The notes under the pieces: model-generated | What the model was told of the DNA's origin: nothing | What the model saw: only the letters and a program-made list of their open reading frames with translations | The model's database searches: none | Made by a program: the position numbers and the translations under genes | Assembly: GCA_963791145.1 (NCBI GenBank) | Contig: CAWBRT010000027.1 | Coordinates: 62,001-126,000 of the forward strand | DNA: 64,000 nt | Reading direction: 5' to 3' | From: CAWBRT01 sp963791145 | GTDB taxonomy: Bacteria; Acidobacteriota; Terriglobia; Terriglobales; Acidobacteriaceae | Shown here: piece after piece, positions 28,841-38,180 of the stretch | Layout: the number at the start of each line of letters is the position of its first letter | Position numbering within the stretch: the stretch's first letter is position 1

Positions 28841-29678
28841 GCTTCAACAGGTGCGCCTTTTGCTTCAGTTTGCGCAATGGGCCATGGATTCGCCGCTGAA
28901 TTGCTCGCGGCAGTAATCCGTAAGCGCACTGGATGTAGTGAAAGCAAAGTGCCGCGTGATAAGCAGGATAGTCTTCTCTGTAGCGCCGCACCACCCGCAG
29001 AGCCCAAAAGAGGTTATCGCGCGCCCTGACAAATGAAGTATTTCGTTCATGCGCCGTGTAAAACGCGAAGTATTCGGGGAAGTTATACAGCTTCCCGACA
29101 AGTCCCAGTTTCAGCCAGAAATCCCAGTCACTGGCGTGCGGAAAAGCTTCGTTATACCATCCAACCTTGTCTCCGCCGCATCGCCGAAACAGCGTGGTCG
29201 AATTCGCCATTGGGTTGAAGAAGAGCATTGTCCGGCGGATTTCTGCATCGGTTTCCACTTTCAAAAACCGGTACCGTTCACTCCCGCTCTCATCGATGAC
29301 GATCATGCCGCTGCCGCATACGACGTAATCGTTATTTTCGTCCAGGAATGCCACTTGCTTTTTCAACTTATCGCGATCGCGCCATAGGTCGTCATCGTCG
29401 TGCATGGCGATGTACTCGCCGCGCGAATTTTGAAAGCCCTGGTTGTAAGTCTGCGGAATTCCCCGGTTGCGCTCGCTGCGCACGTAGACGATCCGGTTTT
29501 CCTGCTGTTGCATTTCCCGAACGGCGGCTTCCGTGCCGTCGGTCGACCCATCGTCCGAAATCACCAACTCCCAGTCCTGCAGGGTTTGGCATTGTATCCC
29601 TGGCAAGGCCGCTTGCAGCAACTGGAGGCGGTTCCGCGTCGCCATGATAACGCTCACTCTCGGCGTGGAAAGACTCAT
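28833..29678 (-). CDS. Glycosyltransferase family 2
   Basis: A 281-residue GT-A glycosyltransferase. VSVIMATRNRLQLLQAALPGI opens the fold, ELVISDDGSTDGTEAAV carries the nucleotide-binding Asp pair, and YIAMHDDDDLWRDRDKL is the DxD metal site. HASDWDFWLKLGLVGKLYNFPE fits the acceptor-side ED/WDFW motif. No membrane helices are seen, so it should act at the inner face of the membrane on the lipid-linked oligosaccharide. Its end overlaps the divergent dehydrogenase start (ATGGTTGA), and its start overlaps the end of the epimerase gene. Confidence 0.87.
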   Translation of the reverse strand: MSLSTPRVSVIMATRNRLQLLQAALPGIQCQTLQDWELVISDDGSTDGTEAAVREMQQQENRIVYVRSERNRGIPQTYNQGFQNSRGEYIAMHDDDDLWRDRDKLKKQVAFLDENNDYVVCGSGMIVIDESGSERYRFLKVETDAEIRRTMLFFNPMANSTTLFRRCGGDKVGWYNEAFPHASDWDFWLKLGLVGKLYNFPEYFAFYTAHERNTSFVRARDNLFWALRVVRRYREDYPAYHAALCFHYIQCAYGLLPRAIQRRIHGPLRKLKQKAHLLKHG

Positions 29679-30607
29679 AAGCCGCCAAGCACCCGCGTGC
29701 GAATGTAGTCAATCGAGTGCCGTATGCCCTCCTCCAGTGAAATCTGCGGCGCCCATCCCATGGCAACAGATTGGCTGATATCCGCCAGCGTGACTTCCGT
29801 CTCGCCGGGTAGTTCGGCTGCGTACACGGGTTTGATCCCGGTCTGCAGGATGGACTCGATCACCTCGTATACCTGCATGACGGAGTAATTCTTTCCCGAG
29901 CCGACGTTGAATGTACCCCCATCCATCCGCTTGTCCGTCATTGCCAGTACCTGAAAGCGGTTTACGTCGTCGACATAGATGAAGTCGCGGCGTCTTTGCC
30001 CGCTACCGAAAATCACTGGCGCCTCGCCGCGAAGCAGCCCGAGGATAAAAGCGCTCATCACCGGCGGAATCACTCGTCTCCAGTCCTGCGCCGGGCCATA
30101 CACGTTGAAGTACCGCAGCACCGTAACGTTCAGGCCGTACATGTGCCGGTAGCTTTCGCAAAAAAGAGCACCGCTGCGCTTGCTCACGGCATAGGTCCCG
30201 ATCGGGCAGACGATATCGACGCGGCTCGGCAGCTCCGCCACCCCTTCATATTCGGCCGAGCTGTCGGCATAGATAAACTTGCGCACGCGGGCGCGCCGGG
30301 CCGCTTCCAGTACCTGCACCGTCCCGCTGACGTTGACCAGGCTGGTCTGCAGAGGGTGGGCCGCGCAGTCGGGCAGGCAATTCTTGGCCGCCAGGTGAAA
30401 GACGGTATCGGCCCCGTCGAACAGGGGATGAATCGCTTCCTCGCAGATGTCGATTTGATGGAAGCGGACGCCGCCCGGAACATTTTCCCGCGTGCCCTGC
30501 GAAAGGTCGTCGATTCCGACAACATCGTACCTCCCTTTGAGGAGCTCGCAAGCGAGGTTACTGCCGATGAATCCGGCGACTCCGGTAACGACCACCTTTT
30601 TCTGCAT
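29675..30607 (-). CDS. NAD-dependent nucleotide-sugar epimerase/dehydratase
   Basis: A 310-residue extended SDR. VVVTGVAGFIGSNLACELL is the NAD-binding start, FHLAAKNCLPDCAAHPLQT resembles UDP-GlcNAc/UDP-glucose C4-epimerases of the WbpP/Gne group, and IYADSSAEYEG with YAVSKRSGALFCESY gives the Ser-Tyr-Lys triad. VLRYFNVYGPAQDWRRVIPPVMSAF and RRRDFIYVDDV are typical of C4-epimerases. The exact sugar is not certain. The stop overlaps the ATG of the following GT2 gene by 4 nt. Confidence 0.8.
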   Translation of the reverse strand: MQKKVVVTGVAGFIGSNLACELLKGRYDVVGIDDLSQGTRENVPGGVRFHQIDICEEAIHPLFDGADTVFHLAAKNCLPDCAAHPLQTSLVNVSGTVQVLEAARRARVRKFIYADSSAEYEGVAELPSRVDIVCPIGTYAVSKRSGALFCESYRHMYGLNVTVLRYFNVYGPAQDWRRVIPPVMSAFILGLLRGEAPVIFGSGQRRRDFIYVDDVNRFQVLAMTDKRMDGGTFNVGSGKNYSVMQVYEVIESILQTGIKPVYAAELPGETEVTLADISQSVAMGWAPQISLEEGIRHSIDYIRTRVLGGL

Positions 30608-30733
30608 GGTTCTCAGTAGATTCCTTCACCTTCGCTCGCATCCCATGGGATATGACGGAATAACCCCGCGGTCCGCGAGTATGCTCTGCCCGAAACGCCA
30701 AGCTCAGCAGACCCAACCCCGTGCACCCTGTCG

Positions 30734-31847
30734 TCAAGGCCGAAGCACACGGTTATCTCCTTCACATCTTTCCGCCAGCTTCGCCAGGATGGGTTCAACG
30801 AACTCGAACGAAAAACTATCGCTGAGAAATTGCTTGAACTTTTTCGACGAGATATATCTTTCGGCCGCTCTCAGATAATTATCATGCGTCTTCTCATCCA
30901 TGGACATGAGAAAGCGCGCCAACTCCTCGCTGCTTGCAAATCGGCGGCGATCGATAAACGCATCCGCATCGACGTATTCGTCTATATTCGAAGCCCCGCG
31001 ATAAATCGGTACGCAGCCCGATCGCAGACAGTCAAATATCTTGACCGAGACAAAGCCGGGTTCGTCGGCGATATTTTCGTAGACCAGGCTGAATTTGTAG
31101 TTGGGGAAAATATCCCACTTGTGCCGCACCGTTCCGCGGTATGCGGGAAAATGCTCATACGGCAATCGCCAGTTGCGGATCTTCCGCTTGAGGAATTCCG
31201 GCAAGCTCGGATTCCAGCCTTCGCCGAATAAATCGAAATCCGACGGATAATGCCGTTGGAAGTAACGGACCTCTTGCCATCCGAAAGTTGGCCAGCGTCC
31301 TCGGGTGGTAGTTGAACTTGTACCCGGAAATATCGACCAGCAGCTTGCGCCGGGCGAATGGCACGGCACAGCTGAATACTTGAATTCATGCGGGCTCGGC
31401 AGTACAACGCGTTGATAGCGCTGACCGTCGATCAGCCTCGGATCCCAGGTAAATACCAGATCGAACGGTTCATGGTTGCGCTTGTCGGCGTTGCCGGGAT
31501 CAACCGAGGGAGGCTCGAACAGGATCAGCACCTTGAGGACATCCGTTCCCGCGGCTTCCGCTTCGGCTCAGCAGATCGCGCGTCGATGCTTTTGCTCGCA
31601 ACTGCCGCAGGTACCAGCAAAGTCGCCGCCGGAAAGGGCGCGGCGTTACACTGCAATGGTCCCAGAAGATCAGGCAGGCGGCATCGCTGATCGGCTGCTC
31701 CGCCACTCCTGCAAAATCGAATCCGCGCTCGGCAAAGACGCGCTGCAGGTGAAAATATGGCTCGGTGGCATTGTCCCGCGCATTGGCCTGAAACAGCGAA
31801 TTGCGGATATTGCCGACTACCTGATTGAGGATCAGCGTCTTCGCCAT
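30734..31847 (-). CDS. Glycosyltransferase family 10 (fucosyltransferase-like), frameshifted
   Basis: The N-terminal part starts at the ATG at 31847 (MAKTLILNQVVGNIRNSLF) and continues AACLIFWDHCS, typical of bacterial GT10. The frame shifts near 31515 into LILFEPPSVDPGNADKRNHEPFDLVFTWDPRLIDG. Between about 31360 and 31275 a compensating pair hides the family core ARRKLLVDISGYKFNYHPRTLANFR, after which the first frame resumes with EVRYFQRHYPSDFDLFGEGW. YKFSLVYENIADEPGFVSVKIFDCLRSGCVPIYRG is the GDP-fucose-binding block. Together with gmd and the fcl-like gene just upstream this predicts an alpha-fucosylated polymer. Confidence 0.82.
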
Positions 31848-31851
31848 GCGC

Positions 31852-32777
31852 TCAGGATCGGTTGGTTCGAACCACTCCACGGTTTTCCGGATGCCATCTT
31901 TGAGCCTTGTAGCCGGCAGCCAGCCGAAGTACCGCTGGCAGCGCGCCACGTTCATCACCTTGTAGGGAGCGCCGTCAGGCTTGGAGGTATCGAAAAACAG
32001 TTCGCCCTTGTAACCGGCGATCTCGGCGATCAGGCAGGCCAGGTCCTTGACCGAAATGCCTTCCCCATAGCCGAGATTGATCGGCTCGGCGGTGGCCGGC
32101 GTGCTGAGCGCGCGATAGATGGCTTCGGCACAGTCGTCGATATACAGCCATTCCCGCACCGGCGCGCCCGTTCCCCAGACAACCACCCTGGGCTGGCCCA
32201 GCCGTTTGGCGTCGCAAATCTTGCGCACCAGCGCGCCCAGCGCGTGCGAGCGCACCTCGTCGAAATGATCGTCCGGCCCATACATGTTCGGCACGATCAG
32301 GTTGATAGTCTGCATTCCGTATTGCTTGAGATAGGCCACACTCTGCACGTAGCTCATCTTCCTGACCAGGCCATAGACCGCGACCGAATCGTCCAGTTCC
32401 CCGTCCCACCACTGGCTCTCCGCGAACTGTCCGGTCAGATCTCGAGGATAGGAGCAATTCGAGATCGGATTGATGATCTTATTGATGCCGAGATTGTGCG
32501 CCACTTCGAACAGGTTGACCGTGATCAGCGCGTTGATATAGAACATCTCCGCCGTATGTTCCAGCCCGTACTTGATGCCGCCGACCAGGCAGGCACAATT
32601 CACGATCGTAGTGATCGGGGAAGGACTGTTCTTCACTGCCTGCTCGAACTGCCGGTAATCGGTGAAATCCACGCCGCGGGACTTGGACATCCCAACGTAA
32701 GCTACCCGCTTTTCGTCAAATTTCTTTGTCAGGCGTCTGCCGAGGAAGCCGGTCACACCCATGAGTAGAACGCTCAT
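31852..32777 (-). CDS. fcl: GDP-L-fucose synthase-like epimerase/reductase
   Basis: An SDR of about 308 residues. VLLMGVTGFLGRRLTKKF is the NADP loop, NCACLVGGIKYGLEHTAEMFYIN is close to the WcaG/Fcl signature, ISNCSYP and YGLVRKM supply Ser, Tyr and Lys, and MYGPDDHFDEVRSHALGALVRKI plus VVVWGTGAPVREWLYIDD are family blocks. In the given frame there is no stop before the GT10 gene. One frame over the end reads TVEWFRTNRS with TGA at 31852-31854, four bases before the GT10 ATG, so an indel near 31870 is inferred. The ATG overlaps the GNAT stop (ATGA). Confidence 0.83.
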
Positions 32778-33304
32778 CGCGCGCGCGCCTTGTATTCCTG
32801 GTTGGTGAGACACATGATCTTGTAGTCCATATAATTGCCGTCCCGGAAGATGAACTCCTTCAGCGCGCCGCTGTCCTGGAAGCCCAATGACCGGTACAGA
32901 TTGGCCGCCGTGTTGTTCGTGGCGATATAGCGCAGGTACACCATGTGCATGTTGTACTGGTCGAAGAGGTAGCCCAGTAGTGCCCTGTAGGCCATGTGGC
33001 CGAAGCCTTGGCCGCGCATATCGCGGGCGATATCGAGTCCGACTTCGCAATTGCGGTTGACCTGGTCGATGTTCTGTACCCTGATCAGCCCGATCACGCG
33101 GCAAGTAGAGAGCTCAACGATCGAAAACCGTTTCGCGGTTTTCGAGTTGGCCAGCCCCTTCCACCAGTTTTCCTGCTCCTCGACCGTCACCAGCTCGGCA
33201 TTGCCGAGGTTAAGCAGGGTGCTGGCGTCGTTGTGGATCAGCCGCAAACATTCCAGATCGGCGAACTCGATCGGCCGGAAGCCGATTTTCTCGAAGGTAA
33301 TCAT
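32774..33304 (-). CDS. GNAT-family N-acetyltransferase (RimJ/PseH-like)
   Basis: A 176-residue GNAT protein. GFRPIEFADLECLRLIHND opens the fold, RDMRGQGFGHMAYRALLGYLF is the acetyl-CoA pyrophosphate loop (R-G-Q-G-F-G), and TNNTAANLYRSLGFQDSGAL is the C-terminal motif. It lies between a DegT aminotransferase and the fcl-like gene, with ATGA overlaps on both sides. The order aminotransferase-acetyltransferase is typical of 4-amino-4,6-dideoxy sugar synthesis, so acetylation of an amino sugar nucleotide is the likely role. The start is the ATG at 33304 by overlap with the previous stop. Confidence 0.82.
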   Translation of the reverse strand: MITFEKIGFRPIEFADLECLRLIHNDASTLLNLGNAELVTVEEQENWWKGLANSKTAKRFSIVELSTCRVIGLIRVQNIDQVNRNCEVGLDIARDMRGQGFGHMAYRALLGYLFDQYNMHMVYLRYIATNNTAANLYRSLGFQDSGALKEFIFRDGNYMDYKIMCLTNQEYKARAR

Positions 33305-34446
33305 GCGGTCTTCACCAGCAGCGAATCCAAAGTCGCGCACGTGGCGTCGGCAATCTTCTCCATCTGCTCGTCGGTCATGGCGGAGAACATCGGCACGCGC
33401 GCCAGCGAACGGTAAAATGCCATCGCGCCGGGGAAATCAGCGTCCGTCCCCAGGTTCATCTCGCGGTAGTACCGGTTGATGTGCAGCGGCGTGTAGTGCA
33501 CGTTCGAGGCCACGCCCTTGGCCTTGAGCCCCTGGATGAACGGCCATTTCAGCTCCGGCGCGACCAGCAGATAGAACAGGTGCCAGTTGGTCTGTGCGCC
33601 GGGAGTCGTCTTGGGCAGCTTCACTTCTTCATATTTCGCAAAGCGCGAGATGAAGTATTCCGCCGCCTGTTTGCGGCGCGCGTTCATGGCATCGATGCGA
33701 CGCAACTGTGTGCGGCCCAGGGCCGCCAGGATGTCCGACTGGACATAGCTGTTGCCCTTGGCGACGTATTCGTAATAACCCTGTTTTTTGGTGTCGCTGA
33801 GGTAGGAATGCTTGTCCGTGCCCTTTTCCCGGGCAATGATGATGCGGGCCGCGAGATCGTCGTTGTCGGTCACCAGCGCGCCGCCTTCACCCACCACCAG
33901 GTTCTTGGTGGCATGAAAGCTGAAGCAAGACATGTCCGCCAGGCCGCCGATCTTTTTCCCGCGATAGGTGGCGCCGAACGATTGCGCGCTGTCCTGGATC
34001 ACAGTCAGCTTGTTCTTGGCCGCGATCGCCGAAATCGGATCCATGTCCGCCGGATTGCCGGCATAGTCCACGGGCATGATGGCGACAGTTTGGTCCGTGA
34101 TGTGCTTCTCGATCTCGCCCGGCAGAATATTACCGCTCTCGGGATCGACGTCCACCAGGCGGATATTCAGGTTGTTGAGAATCGCCGCCAGCGCGGTCGA
34201 GGTGAAAGTAAAGTTCGGAACCAGCACCTCCGAACCGGGCGGGAAGTCGAGCACCATCAGTGACAAGTCGAGCGCCGCCGTGCAGGAGGTGGTGAAGAAA
34301 GCGTGCTTGACGCCCAGGTAGGCAGCCAGCTCCGCCTCGAATTGCCGGCACTGTGGTCCATCGCCGCTGACGAAAGTGGAGGCGACCGCATTGGCCACTG
34401 CCGCCCGGTCGTCGCTGTTGAAGTCGGGCATGGTGATGGGAATCAT
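33301..34446 (-). CDS. DegT/DnrJ/EryC1/StrS sugar aminotransferase (WecE-like)
   Basis: A 381-residue PLP-dependent aminotransferase. TSCTAALDLSLMVLDFPPGSEVLVPNFTFTSTA is the family opening, VIQDSAQSFGATYRGK provides the PLP-ring Asp and Gln, and SFHATKNLVVGEGGALVT contains the Schiff-base Lys. The FHATKN pattern is nearest to WecE/RffA enzymes that make 4-amino-4,6-dideoxy hexoses. Substrate could be the dTDP-4-keto sugar from RmlB or the GDP-4-keto sugar from Gmd; the tight coupling to gmd favours the second, as in perosamine synthesis. The ATG at 34446 overlaps the gmd stop. Confidence 0.85.
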   Translation of the reverse strand: MIPITMPDFNSDDRAAVANAVASTFVSGDGPQCRQFEAELAAYLGVKHAFFTTSCTAALDLSLMVLDFPPGSEVLVPNFTFTSTALAAILNNLNIRLVDVDPESGNILPGEIEKHITDQTVAIMPVDYAGNPADMDPISAIAAKNKLTVIQDSAQSFGATYRGKKIGGLADMSCFSFHATKNLVVGEGGALVTDNDDLAARIIIAREKGTDKHSYLSDTKKQGYYEYVAKGNSYVQSDILAALGRTQLRRIDAMNARRKQAAEYFISRFAKYEEVKLPKTTPGAQTNWHLFYLLVAPELKWPFIQGLKAKGVASNVHYTPLHINRYYREMNLGTDADFPGAMAFYRSLARVPMFSAMTDEQMEKIADATCATLDSLLVKTA

Positions 34447-35471
34447 GCTCTTTTCGGCGCTCCTGTCACAGTCTGGTTCTCGGCAGCTTTGTCGATGGCG
34501 GCCAGTTCGGCATCGACCATGATCTTCACCAGATCCGCGAAGCTGGTTTTGGACTCCCAGCGCAGCAGCTTCTTGGCCTTGGAACAATCCGCCTGCAGCG
34601 AATCGACTTCGGTGGGGCGGAAATACCGCGGATCAACCTTGACGAACTGCTCCCAGTCGAGGTTCTGGTAAGCGAAAGCCGCCTTCACGAAGTCGCGCAC
34701 CGAATGCTTGACGCCGGTGCCGATGACGAAATCATCAGGATTGTCGTGCTGCAAAATCATCCACATGGCTTCGACATATTCCGGCGCATAGCCCCAGTCG
34801 CGCTCCGCCTCCAGATTCCCCAGCCGCAGCTCAGACTGCAGACCTCTGGCAATGCGTGCGACACCTTTGGCAATCTTTCGAGTAACGAACGTTTCGCCTC
34901 GTCGCGGACTCTCATGGTTGAACAGAATGCCGTTCGACGCCCACAGATTGTAGCCTTCGCGGTAGTTCACCACCATCCAATAGCTGTAAAGCTTGGCAAC
35001 GGCATAAGGGCTACGCGGGCGGAAGGGCGACAACTCGTTTTGCGGAGGCGGCGAGCCGCCGAACATCTCCGAACTGGACGCCTGATAGAAGCGGCCCTTG
35101 ATGCCGCTCCGGCGCAGCGCCTCGAGTATGCGCAGCGTGCCCAGTCCGGTGATGTCGCCCGTGTACTCCGGCATTTCAAAACTCACCTTGACGTGCGACT
35201 GCGCCCCGAGATTGTAGATCTCGACCGGCTCCAGGTTATAGATCAGGTCGGTGATCTGCTCGGAATTGGCCAGATCGCCATAATGCCCGACCAGCTCCGG
35301 ATGATATTCGGCGCCGTCCCGAAACAACAGATGATCGATGCGCGCCGTATTAATGCTGCTGGCCCGCCGGATCAAGCCGTGAACTTCATAACCCTTGCGG
35401 AGCAGAAGCTCGGCCAGGTACGATCCGTCCTGTCCGGTCAGGCCGGAAATGAGAGCTAATTTTTTTGCCAT
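34443..35471 (-). CDS. gmd: GDP-mannose 4,6-dehydratase
   Basis: A 342-residue extended SDR. ALISGLTGQDGSYLAELLL is the Gmd cofactor signature, IRRASSINTARIDHL the substrate loop, SSSEMFGGSPPPQNE the catalytic Thr/Ser and Glu region, and YAVAKLYSYWMVVNYREGY the Tyr-Lys pair. ILFNHESPRRGETFVTRKI and LGNLEAERDWGYAPEYVEAMW complete the family pattern. It makes GDP-4-keto-6-deoxymannose, precursor of GDP-fucose, GDP-rhamnose and GDP-perosamine. It heads a five-gene block with 4-nt overlaps or short gaps (gmd, aminotransferase, GNAT, fcl-like, GT10). Confidence 0.94.
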   Translation of the reverse strand: MAKKLALISGLTGQDGSYLAELLLRKGYEVHGLIRRASSINTARIDHLLFRDGAEYHPELVGHYGDLANSEQITDLIYNLEPVEIYNLGAQSHVKVSFEMPEYTGDITGLGTLRILEALRRSGIKGRFYQASSSEMFGGSPPPQNELSPFRPRSPYAVAKLYSYWMVVNYREGYNLWASNGILFNHESPRRGETFVTRKIAKGVARIARGLQSELRLGNLEAERDWGYAPEYVEAMWMILQHDNPDDFVIGTGVKHSVRDFVKAAFAYQNLDWEQFVKVDPRYFRPTEVDSLQADCSKAKKLLRWESKTSFADLVKIMVDAELAAIDKAAENQTVTGAPKRA

Positions 35472-35530
35472 CTATCGTTGATCAATTTCTTCCAGCATCC
35501 ACCCACGACAGCTGAAAACTCAATGCCAGC

Positions 35531-36313
35531 TTACGCTCGCGCATCCCGGCAGGCAAAGAGGTATCCATACCGCCAGAGACGCTCGACCTGAAAGCCGCCG
35601 GCGCAAAGCAGCCCGGTCAATGCTTCCACGTTCACGTTCAGGTGATACTCGAGGATTATCGCGTCAATTGCGGAGAGCGTTTGCTGGCTGGCCGCGCTGA
35701 GGATATCGTACTCGCTTCCCTCGCAATCCATTTTCAGCAGGTCGCATCGCTGGTTCTGATTTTGCCGGAATACATCATCCAGACTCAGGCACTCAACCTG
35801 CATCTTTCGCAAGCCCGGCCGTTCCGCTGACCAGCCATGACATTCCGGATGGACAGTGCCCCATCCCGTCTGCTGCGGCACCACGTAAAAATCGGTCTCG
35901 CCGGTTCGTGCCGACACCGCCAGCTTGTTAGCCGAAACGGCGTCAAACCCGTTATGGCGAATGTTGGCTACCAGCAGCTCGTAATTATCCGGTAGTGGCT
36001 CGTACGCTATCACCCGGGCTCCGCGCAAGGCAGCAGCCAAGGTAAACACGCCGCACTGTGCGCCAATATCTATTACCACGGATCCTTGCCGAACACGCTC
36101 TAGGGCTTGCTGGTAAACCTGATGGATGAAGATCTCATCCACAATCTCAAAATCGTTTACCCGCGCCCGCACTTCTACGGTCAGGCCATTTCGTAGTTCC
36201 ACACGGTATTTTTGTCCGTTCGTCAGCAACCCTGCATAATCAGCAAACCGTAGCCATGGCTTGCGGTACAGCCCAAAAACCTTCGTAGCGTGAAGCAGTT
36301 TATTTAGTCGCAT
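35531..36313 (-). CDS. FkbM-family methyltransferase (1 of 3)
   Basis: A 260-residue methyltransferase. GSVVIDIGAQCGVFTLAAALRGARVIAYEPLPDNYELLVANIRHNG is the SAM-binding core with the FkbM-style YEP.P.N.. segment, LSLDDVF and CDLLKMDCEGSEYDIL are the FkbM hallmark motifs, and DAIILEYH follows. FkbM proteins O-methylate sugars or polyketides; in polysaccharide loci they usually modify sugar hydroxyls. The position next to gmd suggests a deoxysugar acceptor, but this is speculative. Intact. Confidence 0.87.
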   Translation of the reverse strand: MRLNKLLHATKVFGLYRKPWLRFADYAGLLTNGQKYRVELRNGLTVEVRARVNDFEIVDEIFIHQVYQQALERVRQGSVVIDIGAQCGVFTLAAALRGARVIAYEPLPDNYELLVANIRHNGFDAVSANKLAVSARTGETDFYVVPQQTGWGTVHPECHGWSAERPGLRKMQVECLSLDDVFRQNQNQRCDLLKMDCEGSEYDILSAASQQTLSAIDAIILEYHLNVNVEALTGLLCAGGFQVERLWRYGYLFACRDARA

Positions 36314-36437
36314 TGGTCGCTTTCCATCATTCGCCGTATTCGGATGATTGGGTAAACGCGGCTCGCACCGAAGTGAGCCGAAATTTGGAATAAGTGTTCA
36401 GTGGAGAACCATGAAAGGCTTCGCGGTTGCAACCGGC

Positions 36438-36677
36438 TCAACTTCCCGCGGACGGTCCCGAATCCGGTGCTGTTGCCGTTCCAAGATAACCCCCACCTGG
36501 TTCGTCCCGGCTGATTTCTTCTCTCTGTCTGGCTCGCCGGGCGATTCTTCGCGCCCATACATGCTGCAGCCAGAAGACCACTAGAAGCAGAAGCACCCAG
36601 TAATACTGTCCTTGCGTCGCTATGGACTGTGCCCAACCTGAAGGTTTGGAACTCTGGCTGACTCGCATCAGGCGCAT
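36438..36677 (-). CDS. Small single-helix membrane protein, doubtful
   Basis: A possible 79-residue product. After a short N-terminus there is one strong hydrophobic helix (YYWVLLLLVVFWLQHVW) followed by Arg-rich ARRIARRARQREE and a polar tail. I do not recognise the family. It lies directly after the Wzy gene on the same strand; the longer frame opens with TTG at 36704, overlapping the Wzy stop. It could be a real small membrane subunit or a mis-framed tail of the Wzy protein. Confidence 0.35.
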   Translation of the reverse strand: MRLMRVSQSSKPSGWAQSIATQGQYYWVLLLLVVFWLQHVWARRIARRARQREEISRDEPGGGYLGTATAPDSGPSAGS

Positions 36678-36700
36678 CGCACTTCCGCGGAGCAGGCCGC

Positions 36701-38077
36701 TCAACTCACTGGATCTTCGGTTGCCGCAGGGCCAAGGTATACATCACCTCGCCCAGGCTCGGTCTCGCCTCGGGAAGCGCTGGATCGTAGCCCTGGCGTG
36801 CCGGCCATAATCAGAGCAAGCAGTATCTGATGAGTAAAATCAGCCAACGGCGGCCCGAGCCACACGCAGTAAACCCAGACTGCCACCCATGCTGTTACCG
36901 CGCCCCAGAAAAACTTAAACTCTTCCTCCCCTCCGTGCATGCTTGTTTCCGAGCGAATTTTCTTCCATAAAACCCACAACATGGCGACCAAACTCAGAGT
37001 GGCGCCCAGTCCGCCCTCCATCCAGGCCGTCAGCACGAGATTGTGCGGAGGAAAGTCCCCATATTGGTTGGTATATATATACAGGCTGGTATAGGCAAAA
37101 CCGATGCCCTGGGGATTCTCGAGCGCAATCGGGAAATAATACTGCCAAATCTCACCCCTTCCCGAAAGCAAACCACCCTCGAACCGCTCACCAAAATCGG
37201 TGCTGACATCCTGTTGTGTACCTGCCGTAGAAAGGGAGAGCACTGTCCAACCGCCCGCCATCAGGAGCATCCCCAACACCGAGACGAACAGCCAGCGCCT
37301 TAGCGCCTTTGCTTCTCCCCGGGCTATGACATACGCGAAAGAGCCAAGAAGAAAAGCGGCGGCTAGCGCCAGTAGCGCGCTGCGCGATAAGGTCCAGAGG
37401 GTAATCATGACTAAACCCAGCACATACAGCAGCGACAACACCCCGCGGCCGGGCCGCCCCTTTTTGAAATCATAGAGAGCACTAACGTAGATAAATGAAA
37501 TCGCTACCGTCGCCCCTATGCACAGTTGTACCGGGTTCGCTGTGAGTCCTTTGAACCGCTCTCCGCCGCTGAAAATCTCCTCGTCGGCGTTGAGGTTTGC
37601 GGTCAGTTGCGAATATACGCCGGGGAACACCACCGATAAAAAAGCCGCTGCCAACGGGACAATCTGGCTCAGGCACAAGGCATAGACAATTCGTTTGTAG
37701 AAGATGGTATCGCTCTGCGCGTACCGGCAAGTAAGGTAAAACAGGGCAAGATTGGTGATTAACTTGAGAATTTCCGCAAAACCAATGAGGCTCGTTACGA
37801 GGGAAGTTGATGAAAGAACCGTGGCTACTGTACCGAAGGCCAGATAGAGTACAAAATACCTGAAAACACGGCGAGCCGACAGGTCCAGCGGTTGCCAATT
37901 GTTACTCCACCGATCCCATAAAACACCCGCTAAACCAATAATGACGGCGGCGCCATATACAAAATCGGACCTGTAGGTGAGGGTGTCCGCCCCTATGCTC
38001 CCACCCTCGCTCACCTTTCGGAAATAGATCAGCGACCAGGTACCCACGATAATGAGAATTTTAGCTAACCAGGACAT
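36701..38077 (-). CDS. O-antigen polymerase/ligase (Wzy/WaaL-like)
   Basis: A 458-residue polytopic membrane protein with about 11-12 hydrophobic helices. The large periplasmic loop contains GLLSGRGEIWQYYFPIALENPQGIGFAYT and then PPHNLVLTAWMEGGLGATLSLVAML, the H-N-x-x-L pattern characteristic of O-antigen ligase/polymerase domains. TLSRSALLALAAAFLLGSFAYV precedes it, as in the family. In a Wzx/Wzy-type locus it would polymerise flipped repeat units in the periplasm. No other Wzy candidate is present, which favours the polymerase role over ligase. Confidence 0.83.
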   Translation of the reverse strand: MSWLAKILIIVGTWSLIYFRKVSEGGSIGADTLTYRSDFVYGAAVIIGLAGVLWDRWSNNWQPLDLSARRVFRYFVLYLAFGTVATVLSSTSLVTSLIGFAEILKLITNLALFYLTCRYAQSDTIFYKRIVYALCLSQIVPLAAAFLSVVFPGVYSQLTANLNADEEIFSGGERFKGLTANPVQLCIGATVAISFIYVSALYDFKKGRPGRGVLSLLYVLGLVMITLWTLSRSALLALAAAFLLGSFAYVIARGEAKALRRWLFVSVLGMLLMAGGWTVLSLSTAGTQQDVSTDFGERFEGGLLSGRGEIWQYYFPIALENPQGIGFAYTSLYIYTNQYGDFPPHNLVLTAWMEGGLGATLSLVAMLWVLWKKIRSETSMHGGEEEFKFFWGAVTAWVAVWVYCVWLGPPLADFTHQILLALIMAGTPGLRSSASRGETEPGRGDVYLGPAATEDPVS

Positions 38078-38180
38078 TGACTCTCGGTTCAGTCAGCAGA
38101 TACGCCGAAGTGAGTATTGACTATTTTCCCGTCTCTCAGAAGTCCTGCTGCCTGCGACAGGAGAGGGCAGGCACACACGA

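Noticed and set aside
31500..33104. A 534-codon fusion of a GNAT shadow, GDP-fucose synthase and GT10
   Set aside because: The first 109 codons are the shadow of the GNAT gene in another frame. The fcl stop is recovered one frame over (TVEWFRTNRS), four bases before the GT10 ATG.
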